Source: Symsagittifera roscoffensis (lineage: Eukaryota; Xenacoelomorpha; Acoela; Convolutidae). Taken from it: a stretch of 64,000 nucleotides of DNA. Below, one piece after another: positions 8,690 through 17,245 of the stretch. The notes under the pieces were generated by a model. The model was not told the DNA's origin, did no database searches, and worked only from the letters and a program-made list of their open reading frames with translations. The first letter of the stretch is position 1. The number at the start of each line of letters is the position of its first letter. A program made the position numbers and the translations under genes. Where the stretch lies: NCBI RefSeq assembly GCF_963678635.1, contig NC_087064.1, positions 84,001,847 to 84,065,846 on the forward strand, written 5' to 3'.

Positions 8690-10905
8690 GTGTAGTGGAT
8701 AGTGGCTCCCATCATCGACCTAGTGGGAATTCCACTCAGGTCTGCTGTCTCTGTCAACTTCGCTCTCGAGAAACGCGTTTCATGAGCCTTCAACCAGTCC
8801 ACGCACTTGTGCCTCCGCAAGTCTTCATGTGAGACCTGCTCAAGACCCAAAGCCCTCGCTAGCTCCTGTCTACACTCTAGGTCTTCCAGATCCAGTTCCT
8901 TGACCTTCTCCTCATACTTCTGTCTGCTGGTCTCCAGTGGCTTCTCTGACCTCTTTTTCTCCGCAACCACCACTGAGGACATTACCGACCCCTGGGGAGT
9001 TGCTGATGTCACTTCATCAGCTTCCATGGGCGTGGTGCTCGGCAACTTGGCCCGGCTATTCCTCTCACTATCTCTAGAATCGGCCCTCTCGCCCAAGCGA
9101 CTCGACAAAGATCTCGGGTTGAAGAAGGGTGGGTTTGGGGGTGGCCCGAACGTGACCTGTGCTGTTTCCAGCAAATCCGTCTCTAGCGCGCATATATGCT
9201 TTTGAAAGACGTCGTTCAACCATTCCACCCCTCTGGGCCTGTCAAAGTGAATGCCATCCGCAGATGCATTGTCAGGGAAAGAGGTTAATTCCATTTGCTC
9301 AGCCACGTCCAGTAGCCTAAGGGGAAGGACACTCCTCTGATGAATCTTCCTGATTGTTTCGTTCAGGCTGCGCACTTTCGTATTCATCTCTACCGCATGT
9401 TGATCCGCTCCCATGTTGTAGGGAACAGTACACACCGTGAGAATGGACGGGTCCATTTGGATCCGTATCTCCTCGAGAATGCAGCTCATCTTTTCATGCA
9501 GCCTTGTCACCTTCCTCGCTTCCCCCCTTGACACATCATTCGTCCCGACCATCAGGGTGACTGTGTACACGCTCACCATCCCTAGCATCTCAAGAGTCGC
9601 TAACATCTGCGGCGTTGCGGCTCCGGCGAAGCTCAAGATTCCCGTTTGCCAATGGGATTGGATCCGGGTCAGCACCCGCAGCAAGCTGTCTCCAATGATC
9701 AAGTGAACCGAGCCTTCAGGCACTCGAGGATACGTGAAGTACTCCACCCAAGTCGCATCGTGGAAGCAATCTCTTCTCTCTCTCTGCGCCGGATTCCAGT
9801 CTATACGATTGTGCTTGCGATATCTCCCATCCGTATTCTTCTTGTAGCTCGAGATCATCACACTCCTGACAGGCTGTTCCCCCCAAGTCGAGGGTAAATC
9901 CACTCTTACCGGACTCTCGCGATTCCTCAGCTGTAACCTCTCCTGCAACTCTTTCAGCCGTGACGAGCCGACACTACTACCTGGGGTCGAACTCGGTGTG
10001 TATCCAGGCAGCGCGACGTCCATCAATGGTCGTATTACTTGAGTCTCCATTCCACGCAGGGAGGACGTTGATTCGGGTGGTATCCATACCTCCAGCCCCT
10101 CATTCATATGTTCTTGCGCCGCACGATCGAGGTTGAATCGTCCCTTTGACCTAGGAGCTTCGTCCACCTCCATGCGTGACTCTGGCCTTGAGACAGTCAC
10201 TACCCGCTCTTTGGGCCTAGCCCCTTTTTGCATATCGAGCTCGCGCTGTTGTTGCTGGATCCTCTCAAGTTTTGCTTGGTCTCTCTCGAGAGCCTGCTTC
10301 AGCTGCTCACAATTCGCGGCATTCTCCCGCACCCTTTCTGCCTGCAGCCGTTCCGCCTTCATTATGTCCAATTCTCTCCGCGCTTGATCCCTCTCGAGCA
10401 CCGCTTGATCCCGGTCGAGGTTCGCCTTATTCTTCTCCCGCTGGGTTCTCTCGAGTTCTTTTTTCATGGCACTGACGTCCGGATAAGCCTCCCCCGTCTG
10501 CTGTGCCCGTGACATCGACGGTACTTTACTCGTACTCTGGCTCGCGGGCCTGACTGATGGTCTGGCCGGCAGTGGGAATTCCCCCGCGCCATACTCTGTG
10601 TTGTTGTTTAGACCAGGGTTCCTCGCCAAATCGAACCCCCTTATCGCTCCATCCACGTTCCAGGACAGCCATCTGGTCTGTGCTTGATCGGACACCCCTT
10701 CAGTGGTGTAGCCTACCATCAAGACCGCCTCCGTCGCAGACTCTCGACACTCGCCCTCATCCTCCAATTGTAGGATGGCGTTCAGCATCACTGCCATTCT
10801 CTCGTTCACTTGAGTGTAATCCAGATCTCTCAGCCGTCTGTACAGTTCGTCAAGTGTGGGCTTTTTCAGAGCCGATGGCATGGACTTCCAGTATCGATCG
10901 GCCAT
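8656..10905 (-). CDS. Post-pol ORF2 protein with SGNH-hydrolase-like domain, element 1
   Basis: Encodes 749 residues from an ATG at 10905. Residues 1-110 are related to the N-terminus of 39945-41051. Residues about 130-235 are a highly charged predicted coiled coil with RDQA-type heptads. Residues about 400-560 look like an SGNH/GDSL hydrolase: LIIGDSLLRV (block I Ser, about 405), FAGAATPQM (block II), LMVGTNDVSRG (block III Asn, about 453) and ADGIHFDRP (block V Asp/His, about 550). All four catalytic-block residues are present. SGNH domains are known in some LINE ORF1 proteins, but I do not know one in this position of an LTR element. The last about 15 residues are probably out-of-frame sequence beyond a deletion. 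Confidence 0.8.
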   Translation of the reverse strand: MADRYWKSMPSALKKPTLDELYRRLRDLDYTQVNERMAVMLNAILQLEDEGECRESATEAVLMVGYTTEGVSDQAQTRWLSWNVDGAIRGFDLARNPGLNNNTEYGAGEFPLPARPSVRPASQSTSKVPSMSRAQQTGEAYPDVSAMKKELERTQREKNKANLDRDQAVLERDQARRELDIMKAERLQAERVRENAANCEQLKQALERDQAKLERIQQQQRELDMQKGARPKERVVTVSRPESRMEVDEAPRSKGRFNLDRAAQEHMNEGLEVWIPPESTSSLRGMETQVIRPLMDVALPGYTPSSTPGSSVGSSRLKELQERLQLRNRESPVRVDLPSTWGEQPVRSVMISSYKKNTDGRYRKHNRIDWNPAQRERRDCFHDATWVEYFTYPRVPEGSVHLIIGDSLLRVLTRIQSHWQTGILSFAGAATPQMLATLEMLGMVSVYTVTLMVGTNDVSRGEARKVTRLHEKMSCILEEIRIQMDPSILTVCTVPYNMGADQHAVEMNTKVRSLNETIRKIHQRSVLPLRLLDVAEQMELTSFPDNASADGIHFDRPRGVEWLNDVFQKHICALETDLLETAQVTFGPPPNPPFFNPRSLSSRLGERADSRDSERNSRAKLPSTTPMEADEVTSATPQGSVMSSVVVAEKKRSEKPLETSRQKYEEKVKELDLEDLECRQELARALGLEQVSHEDLRRHKCVDWLKAHETRFSRAKLTETADLSGIPTRSMMGATIHYTWRWWRCPARG

Positions 10906-11359
10906 TTCTGTGACTTTGATTGACTCTTTGAGTATTAGTACTTGAGTTTTACCTGAGCAACTTGAGTTTTACCTGAGCAACTTGAGTTTTACCTGAGCAA
11001 CTTGAGTTTTCTTGAGATGTCGTTCTCTTCTTTTGATTAAATACAGATGAGTAGTCAATTTGAGATCAACAAATCAATCTGAAAATAACACCCGATATTT
11101 AGACCGACAAGCTGTGTTCCTAACCAGAAAGCCCCATTACTTTTATGATTAAAAACCCTCCCCTTTTCGCCCTACTAAAATGATTCAATTTAAATTTTCT
11201 AAAAAACATGCAGACACATTTTATGTTTTAGCACCATCATTCATTTAAAATGATAATTGTCATTCCAATCACCCATGAGATCCCTTACCTGTTTCGTACG
11301 CCAATACCTAGCTCAGGATTCTTCCCTCACACCCGACTCGACGCTCCCGTGTACCTGAC
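10906..11359 (-). other. Element 1 pol-ORF2 spacer with 20-bp tandem repeat
   Basis: Positions 10941-11010 hold 3.5 copies of a 20-bp unit (plus strand CTTGAGTTTTACCTGAGCAA). The rest is A/T-rich and noncoding. It could hold a signal for expressing ORF2, but no promoter is evident. Confidence 0.75.
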
Positions 11360-14300
11360 TCAGGCGATGCTCAAGTAGTACTTCTTGTGAAGATGCACCA
11401 CTATCTCCGTTTCTGCAAAGACCACATGAAGAATGGCGTACAATTCCCTCGAGCTCAGTTTGCCCCTGTTTGGGTCGTACACCGGCACCGAGACCTCCAA
11501 TATTCCTCTTTCAATCATGAAGTCGCGTAGTCTTGTCAGAGCCAATATCACGTGTTCGGGATCAATTGTGTTCCTGTCGTTGACTCTCGTTACTAGGAAG
11601 CAGAGGTATTTGCCCGGGACTTGTGCCACTGACGGTGGAAGCGCCGCCATGCCTCCCAATCCTGGCCTCTGTCTGAACAGAAACTCTACGTTCTGGTATT
11701 CTCTTTTGAAGTCAGCCTCCAATCTTGATTTGAAACTCATGTCCGCCGTGATGCAGATCGCGCTGGTCCTGTTTGACAGGATGAAGTCGCTATCCGTTAT
11801 CATGATGTTCTCTGAGTATTCATTGGGTATTTCGAATTTCGTTTTGAAATTCCTTCCTATGGTAGGCTCTGGTTCTTCTTCCTCCAGTTCCAATCCGCTT
11901 GTTTCCCTCACTTCCTTGAGCTTCTTTATCATCGAATTTTCGGCGTGGGTAAGTCCTACCCCCACTCCCCGGACAAAAATATTTATCGACGTCCCCGTCG
12001 ATGTAGTCGGGTCTGAATTGTCTTTAGGGATGTCCAGTGGCCTGTCTGTTGCTGTCCATCCGAAAAGAGGCTCCGCTGTCTTCATGTACTTTGCTGCTGA
12101 TACATCGACTTGCTGCATGCTTTGTCCTTCGTGACCCTCGTCTTTGACATCACGCATCCACTCTAGAATCCTCAAGTTCGTATTCTCCCTCCTTTCTATT
12201 TCACCCTGCTCGAGATCCGTCTCCACTTCTGGCGTCGAGTAATCATCCTGCGGATAATGTCCACCATCGTCAATGACCTGCCATTCCTCTCCAGCTTCCA
12301 GTTCGCCTACGCCTAGTAGTTCATCGCTTAACTTTTCTGGCTGTATCTTATCGATCAAGAAGTCATCCCCGTACCTATTGTACCTCATGCCTGTGCGTTT
12401 ACGATTGCCCGTCCTGGTTTCCGGTGGTGTTGGTCGATCCGGTTCCATCCACTTCGGTACCTCGTTTTGCTCTGGGTCGTTCCAGTCTTCTTCTACAAAT
12501 GAACCTGCATCCGACTCCACTTCTATCTTTTCGTTGTCGTCCAAACTCAAGTTCTCATTACCATCATTTTTCTCTCTGGTGCCTTTCTCATTCACTTCGC
12601 ACGCTGGTTCCACCACCAGGTAGTCAAGACCCTCCATGTCTTTCGGCAGGCACCAATCCTCCGGGGACGGAACGTGAGGTTTCAGATTTTCGTAATGTGC
12701 TGCTCGCCCTGTACTCAAGCGATAGAACCTTCCTTGTTGATGTACTTCCGTAATCATGAACGGTCCTCTCCATTTCTTGAGTAGTTTCTTTGTTCCCTTG
12801 GGCGGTATGACGTTTTGAAAGACCCACACGTATTGGCCCACTTCGTATGGCTTTGCTCTCAGTATCTTTTCGTCATATTTCTTGCGTTGCCTCGTTTGCG
12901 CTTGTGCCGTGTTTCTCCGACATAGCTCGTTCAGCTCTTGTTGTCTTTTGATCGCTTCCTTCACGTATGCTTGAGGCGACGTCCTCTTCCCCTCGTACTC
13001 CGGATAGAAGAATGTCAGAGGCATTGCCCTTTCCCTGCCCGTCAACATCATGAAAGGGCTGATACCCGTTGTAGAGTGCTGGGTACTATTGTAGGCTCCT
13101 ACTACCTGTGGCAGGTATTTGTCCCAGTCCGTCATGTACCTTGAGCAGTACACCCTGAGCATGTTGACTAGTGTCCTGTTCTGTCTTTCTACCAACCCAT
13201 TGGTCTGTGGATGATAGGTCGTCGAGTGTGCTTGAGCAATGTGTGACCTCTTCATCAATTCTTTTGTTAAGTCCCCCACAAAAGCCTTGCCGTTGTCTGA
13301 CTGGAAAGTCATTGGGCAACCATACCGCGATATCCAATGCGTTATCAGGTGATCACATGTTTCCTCTGCTGAGGCTGTCTGGCACGGAACTGCCTCCGCC
13401 AACTTGGTGAAGTGATCTATTATAACTAGTATTTGGTTATAACCCGATTCCGTCATGCAGATTTTCTGATGGTCTATCTGCACCACTTCATTGAATTCCG
13501 AACTCTCGACAGACTTGAGGGGAAACTTCATCTTCCTTGGGTCTTTTACTTGAAGGCATGCTAGGCAGGCATTCACCCATCTCTCGCAAGCTTTTCTCAT
13601 TCCCGGCCAGTCAAACCTGTGAAGTATCCTTTGTTGTACTTTATCTATCCCCTGATGGCCCATTTGGTCGTGTGATCTGAAGAGCACTTCCGTTTGGTAC
13701 AGTTGTGGTAGTATGATGAGGTTGTGTTTGTGTAATATCTTTTCCTCATCTCTTCTCTTGCACGCTACCACCCCTTCCGCTGTGTGGTAAAGTAAGTCTC
13801 TCTTTTCTTTGTAGAACTGGCTCAAGATCTTGTAGCTGTCTTCCTCAAGTTCCCCCTTCTCCTTGACTCCAGAATGGATCCATTTGGAGAGGTTACTTGT
13901 CATTTTGTCATTCTTCTGGGCCCTTATTAGGTCAGACAGTCTATATCTCGCCTTAACGTGCTCCTTTAACGCCATGATCTGTCCATTCATCTCACCAGGA
14001 TTGTGGATGTCATCGCTCAGTTTCACACATATTATCCTTTTCATGATCTTCATGTCGTCCTCTGGTACCAGATTCGTTCTGATGTTTGAGTTGCACGATA
14101 GTTCCCTAAGAGGCTTTCTTGAAACTGCTATTTTCTCGAGCTCTTCTCCACCTCGTACCTCTTGCATTTCCAGATTGTACGTTCCTGAAGATGGATCTGT
14201 CTGTAATTCCCTGTCGTGCTGTCTCATCTTCTCTTCCGCCAGTATCATGCATAGACTGTCTTGATCCTCACTGCTCTCGTCCGAGTCTTCATCCCATTCT

Positions 14301-17245
14301 TTACGCTCCCCGGACAATTTTCCTTCTCCGGTTTCGTCTTCTTCCATGAATCTGGACCACTCCCCGGACTCTTGATCTAATCCCAGGTGTTCAATTTCTT
14401 CTCTGAATGTCACTTTCTTATCCCTGACTTTTGTTTGCTCCAGAATTTTTTCGGGGATTTTCTCAACTAGTGATCGCACAACTTCCTTGCTATCAGTGGT
14501 GATTCCTTTTGAGACGTCAGTATTGTTCACTGTTTTTTCTCTCCGAAGTATGGTTAGTTCCGGTGCCTCCTGACTTTTCCCTTGGATCACGGGTTTGTCA
14601 TCCGATAGTTTCTCAAGCAACCTCATTAAGTCTTCATCTATTTGGACCGTTCCCTCCTCTACCTGGGTGAGATCGTGACCTTTTGCCTTGAGTGTTTCCC
14701 TCACGATTTTGGACTTGAGCATTATTCCTACCGGAATCCCTCTGCTTTTCTTCAAGATGGTCTTTTCAAGAGACTCTTTTGGCAATTCGGGATGATCTTC
14801 AATCGGTTTACCTGATTTGTCCAGCCATCTCGTGAGTGGAAGACTGTCGTATGTTTCTTTGTCCATAAAGGAGAAACCATCTTTGATCTCAGGTCTGTCC
14901 GCCTCTCTTTGTTCTTGTCTCTCGTAGAACTCCGTCTTCTTGCTCAAGCTGTCGGCATTTTGATGTTTGTCTCGCGTTCTATGTTCAATTATCATGTTGT
15001 ATCCGTCCAAGCGAACTATCCATCTCCCAATGTAGCTCTGGTCCATTGAGTACGTTTTCAGCCAGCTTAATGCTCGGTTATCTACTCGCAGCTTGAAAGG
15101 TTCACTGCCTAGGTACGCTCTGTATTTCTCGACAAAGGTGACCACTGCGAACATCTCTGCTTTCGGTGCTCCGTACTTCATTTCTGTGTCACTTAGGACT
15201 TTGCTCCCGTATGCTATTGGTCTCAAGACTGTCTTCCCATTCCATTCTTGTTCTTGATGGAGAACCCCAGAAATCGCGACTACCGACGCATCTGTGTCCA
15301 GCACGTACATCCCCTTCTCAGTCGGCATACCCAGTACTGGTGCCTCACATAGCTCTTTCTTTATTCTCTGGAATGACTCTTCTGCTGCGTTGTTCCACGT
15401 GAACTTCTTGCCCTTGTGTCTCATTAATTGTTGCATCGGGTATACCTTGTCCGCGTAGCCTTTGATGAACTCCCTGTAATAGTTAGCGAAGCCCAGGAAG
15501 CTCATCAACTGGTGCTCTGTCTTCGGTGATTTCCAGGTTAGGACTGCTTCCACGGCGTCTGGGTCAGGTCTGATGCCGTGCTTGTCTACCATCCTGCCCA
15601 AATATTTTATTGAGTCCTTGAGTATTTCACACTTTGATGGTTTGCACTTCAGCCCCGATCTTTTCATGCACGCGAACACCTCATCAAGTCTCTCAATGCG
15701 GTCTTCTAGTGTTGGCGTTGCTATTACCACGTCGTCCACATAGCACATTACCAGGTTGCCGTACTTCTTCGTCACGCCTATCAGCGCGTGTGCCATCAGC
15801 CGTTGAAACGTGGCTGTGGCATTGCAGAGTCCAAACGGCATCCGTTTCCATTGAAACAGACCTAACTCGCAGGCGAACCCTGTCTTGTCCCTGTCTTGTT
15901 TCCTTAATGGTACCTGCCAAAAAGCCGAGCCTAAATCAAGAGTCGTAAAAAATTTTGCATCACCTAACTTCGAGAGGCTTTCATCAATTCTAGGTATGGG
16001 ATAGGCATCCTTCACCGTGACGGAGTTCAGGTATCGAAAGTCACAACAGAACCTCAACTGGTCGCCTTTCTTTTTGGCCATCACTACTCCACACGCCCAC
16101 GGTGACTTGGATGGTTCTATCATGTCATACTCTAGTAACGTCTTGATTTCTTTTCTACACGCGTCCGATTTGTGTGGGGTCATACGCCTCGCCCCCTCCC
16201 TGTGCGGTACCGCGTTTTCCTCAAGTTCTATTTCATGCTCCACAAAATTACAACACCCGATATCCGCCTTATGCCTCGAGAAAACTTCTTCGTTCCGCTC
16301 TAGTACGTCTTTGATGGCTTCGAGCTGTTCATCTTTCAGTTTGCCCCTCAAATGTTCAATCTCCGGCAGAACCGGTTTATCTGTCTGCATCTCATCTAGT
16401 GTGGGTCGCTCTGGAAAGTTTGAACAGCTCGACAGCCCATCGTCCGTTTCTGACTTAAGTGATTTAATAAGGCCTGAAGAATATTTAATTTTTTGCAATC
16501 GTCTCAAGATACAAATTTTATCCCTGTGATTGGGACAATCAACAACTTCATTTTGTTTTAAGTTCTCAATCGTTTCATATCGAGTTTTAACCGGCAAAGC
16601 ATATCCCAGTTTCCTCCCTCTCTGTATCGTGATCGGTATGTCAAGGGTATTCAACAAGACACTGACGCAGAGACCACTCTTCGTTATCGAAAATGATCTT
16701 CCTAAAACAGCAGCACTTTGACTATTAGGGTTTGGAACTATACATACTTGCTTATTGTCACTTAGTTCATTGTAGTTTTTCATCCTCAAGCTCACGATTG
16801 CTGCTTCATTAGCTTTTAGCCTCACTCTCCTACTCAAGAATACCGGTGCTTTGTTTTCATTTGCCATTATTAAATTTACCGGTTTGATTGCGTACCTCCT
16901 ATCCGGGTTCCGTATCCTGAACATTGCATTATTTAGATCAATCGTTACGTCGAAATTCCTGATGAAGTCTCTGCCCAAAATGAATTGGTCAGATTCATCC
17001 AGGTTTTCTACCACGATGAAGCTCATCCACAGGTTACGTTCTCCCAAATTTAGGGCTATTATCGGCGTCCTGCCTAGCACCCGAAGGGCCCCTTTGTTCG
17101 CAGCTGACAGCCGTATTCTCGAGTCTATCAAATCATCTTTGTTGAAGCCCATTCGCTCCCAAGTCTCAATTGGTATGACACTCAAGACCGCTCCCGTGTC
17201 AAGTAACCCACGTAACTGAGTCTTCTTTCCACTTATGTCCAACAC
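11360..17245 (-). CDS. pol: Pol polyprotein (PR-RT-RH-IN-macro-like), element 1
   Basis: Open frame of 1961 codons. In order: aspartic protease LLDTGA (about 14-19); reverse transcriptase with TLDLGSAFWQVPL and YVDD (about 430-505); RNase H with VLDTDASV (about 645) and APKAEMFAV; integrase zinc finger H-H-C-C (GHQGIDK to CLACLQ) and catalytic D, D, E (about 1257, 1315, 1353; QIDHQK, QSDNGKAF, GLVERQN); a GPY/F-like region (WRGPFMITEV); an acidic linker with RYNRYGDDF; FVRGVGVGLTH; then a macro-domain-like C-terminus (about 1820-1958). There is no ATG at the left edge of the frame. It is in +1 relative to gag, whereas the homologous junction in element 2 is one continuous frame. Alignment points to a 26-nt deletion just before the protease. 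Confidence 0.92.
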   Translation of the reverse strand: MLDISGKKTQLRGLLDTGAVLSVIPIETWERMGFNKDDLIDSRIRLSAANKGALRVLGRTPIIALNLGERNLWMSFIVVENLDESDQFILGRDFIRNFDVTIDLNNAMFRIRNPDRRYAIKPVNLIMANENKAPVFLSRRVRLKANEAAIVSLRMKNYNELSDNKQVCIVPNPNSQSAAVLGRSFSITKSGLCVSVLLNTLDIPITIQRGRKLGYALPVKTRYETIENLKQNEVVDCPNHRDKICILRRLQKIKYSSGLIKSLKSETDDGLSSCSNFPERPTLDEMQTDKPVLPEIEHLRGKLKDEQLEAIKDVLERNEEVFSRHKADIGCCNFVEHEIELEENAVPHREGARRMTPHKSDACRKEIKTLLEYDMIEPSKSPWACGVVMAKKKGDQLRFCCDFRYLNSVTVKDAYPIPRIDESLSKLGDAKFFTTLDLGSAFWQVPLRKQDRDKTGFACELGLFQWKRMPFGLCNATATFQRLMAHALIGVTKKYGNLVMCYVDDVVIATPTLEDRIERLDEVFACMKRSGLKCKPSKCEILKDSIKYLGRMVDKHGIRPDPDAVEAVLTWKSPKTEHQLMSFLGFANYYREFIKGYADKVYPMQQLMRHKGKKFTWNNAAEESFQRIKKELCEAPVLGMPTEKGMYVLDTDASVVAISGVLHQEQEWNGKTVLRPIAYGSKVLSDTEMKYGAPKAEMFAVVTFVEKYRAYLGSEPFKLRVDNRALSWLKTYSMDQSYIGRWIVRLDGYNMIIEHRTRDKHQNADSLSKKTEFYERQEQREADRPEIKDGFSFMDKETYDSLPLTRWLDKSGKPIEDHPELPKESLEKTILKKSRGIPVGIMLKSKIVRETLKAKGHDLTQVEEGTVQIDEDLMRLLEKLSDDKPVIQGKSQEAPELTILRREKTVNNTDVSKGITTDSKEVVRSLVEKIPEKILEQTKVRDKKVTFREEIEHLGLDQESGEWSRFMEEDETGEGKLSGERKEWDEDSDESSEDQDSLCMILAEEKMRQHDRELQTDPSSGTYNLEMQEVRGGEELEKIAVSRKPLRELSCNSNIRTNLVPEDDMKIMKRIICVKLSDDIHNPGEMNGQIMALKEHVKARYRLSDLIRAQKNDKMTSNLSKWIHSGVKEKGELEEDSYKILSQFYKEKRDLLYHTAEGVVACKRRDEEKILHKHNLIILPQLYQTEVLFRSHDQMGHQGIDKVQQRILHRFDWPGMRKACERWVNACLACLQVKDPRKMKFPLKSVESSEFNEVVQIDHQKICMTESGYNQILVIIDHFTKLAEAVPCQTASAEETCDHLITHWISRYGCPMTFQSDNGKAFVGDLTKELMKRSHIAQAHSTTYHPQTNGLVERQNRTLVNMLRVYCSRYMTDWDKYLPQVVGAYNSTQHSTTGISPFMMLTGRERAMPLTFFYPEYEGKRTSPQAYVKEAIKRQQELNELCRRNTAQAQTRQRKKYDEKILRAKPYEVGQYVWVFQNVIPPKGTKKLLKKWRGPFMITEVHQQGRFYRLSTGRAAHYENLKPHVPSPEDWCLPKDMEGLDYLVVEPACEVNEKGTREKNDGNENLSLDDNEKIEVESDAGSFVEEDWNDPEQNEVPKWMEPDRPTPPETRTGNRKRTGMRYNRYGDDFLIDKIQPEKLSDELLGVGELEAGEEWQVIDDGGHYPQDDYSTPEVETDLEQGEIERRENTNLRILEWMRDVKDEGHEGQSMQQVDVSAAKYMKTAEPLFGWTATDRPLDIPKDNSDPTTSTGTSINIFVRGVGVGLTHAENSMIKKLKEVRETSGLELEEEEPEPTIGRNFKTKFEIPNEYSENIMITDSDFILSNRTSAICITADMSFKSRLEADFKREYQNVEFLFRQRPGLGGMAALPPSVAQVPGKYLCFLVTRVNDRNTIDPEHVILALTRLRDFMIERGILEVSVPVYDPNRGKLSSRELYAILHVVFAETEIVVHLHKKYYLSIA

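Noticed and set aside
7544-10905. Post-pol ORFs as an envelope gene
   Set aside because: No signal peptide, membrane anchor, cleavage site or fusion-peptide pattern is visible; an SGNH-like domain is present instead.
11433-12134. Long open frames antisense to pol (also 38762-39490, 18634-19251)
   Set aside because: They lie fully opposite strongly supported gag-pol frames, lack known domains and reflect the codon composition of the sense strand.
17199-17245. Programmed +1 frameshift between gag and pol in element 1
   Set aside because: The homologous element 2 is continuous and alignment shows 26 nt missing, so a deletion explains the frame change more simply. Not fully excluded.
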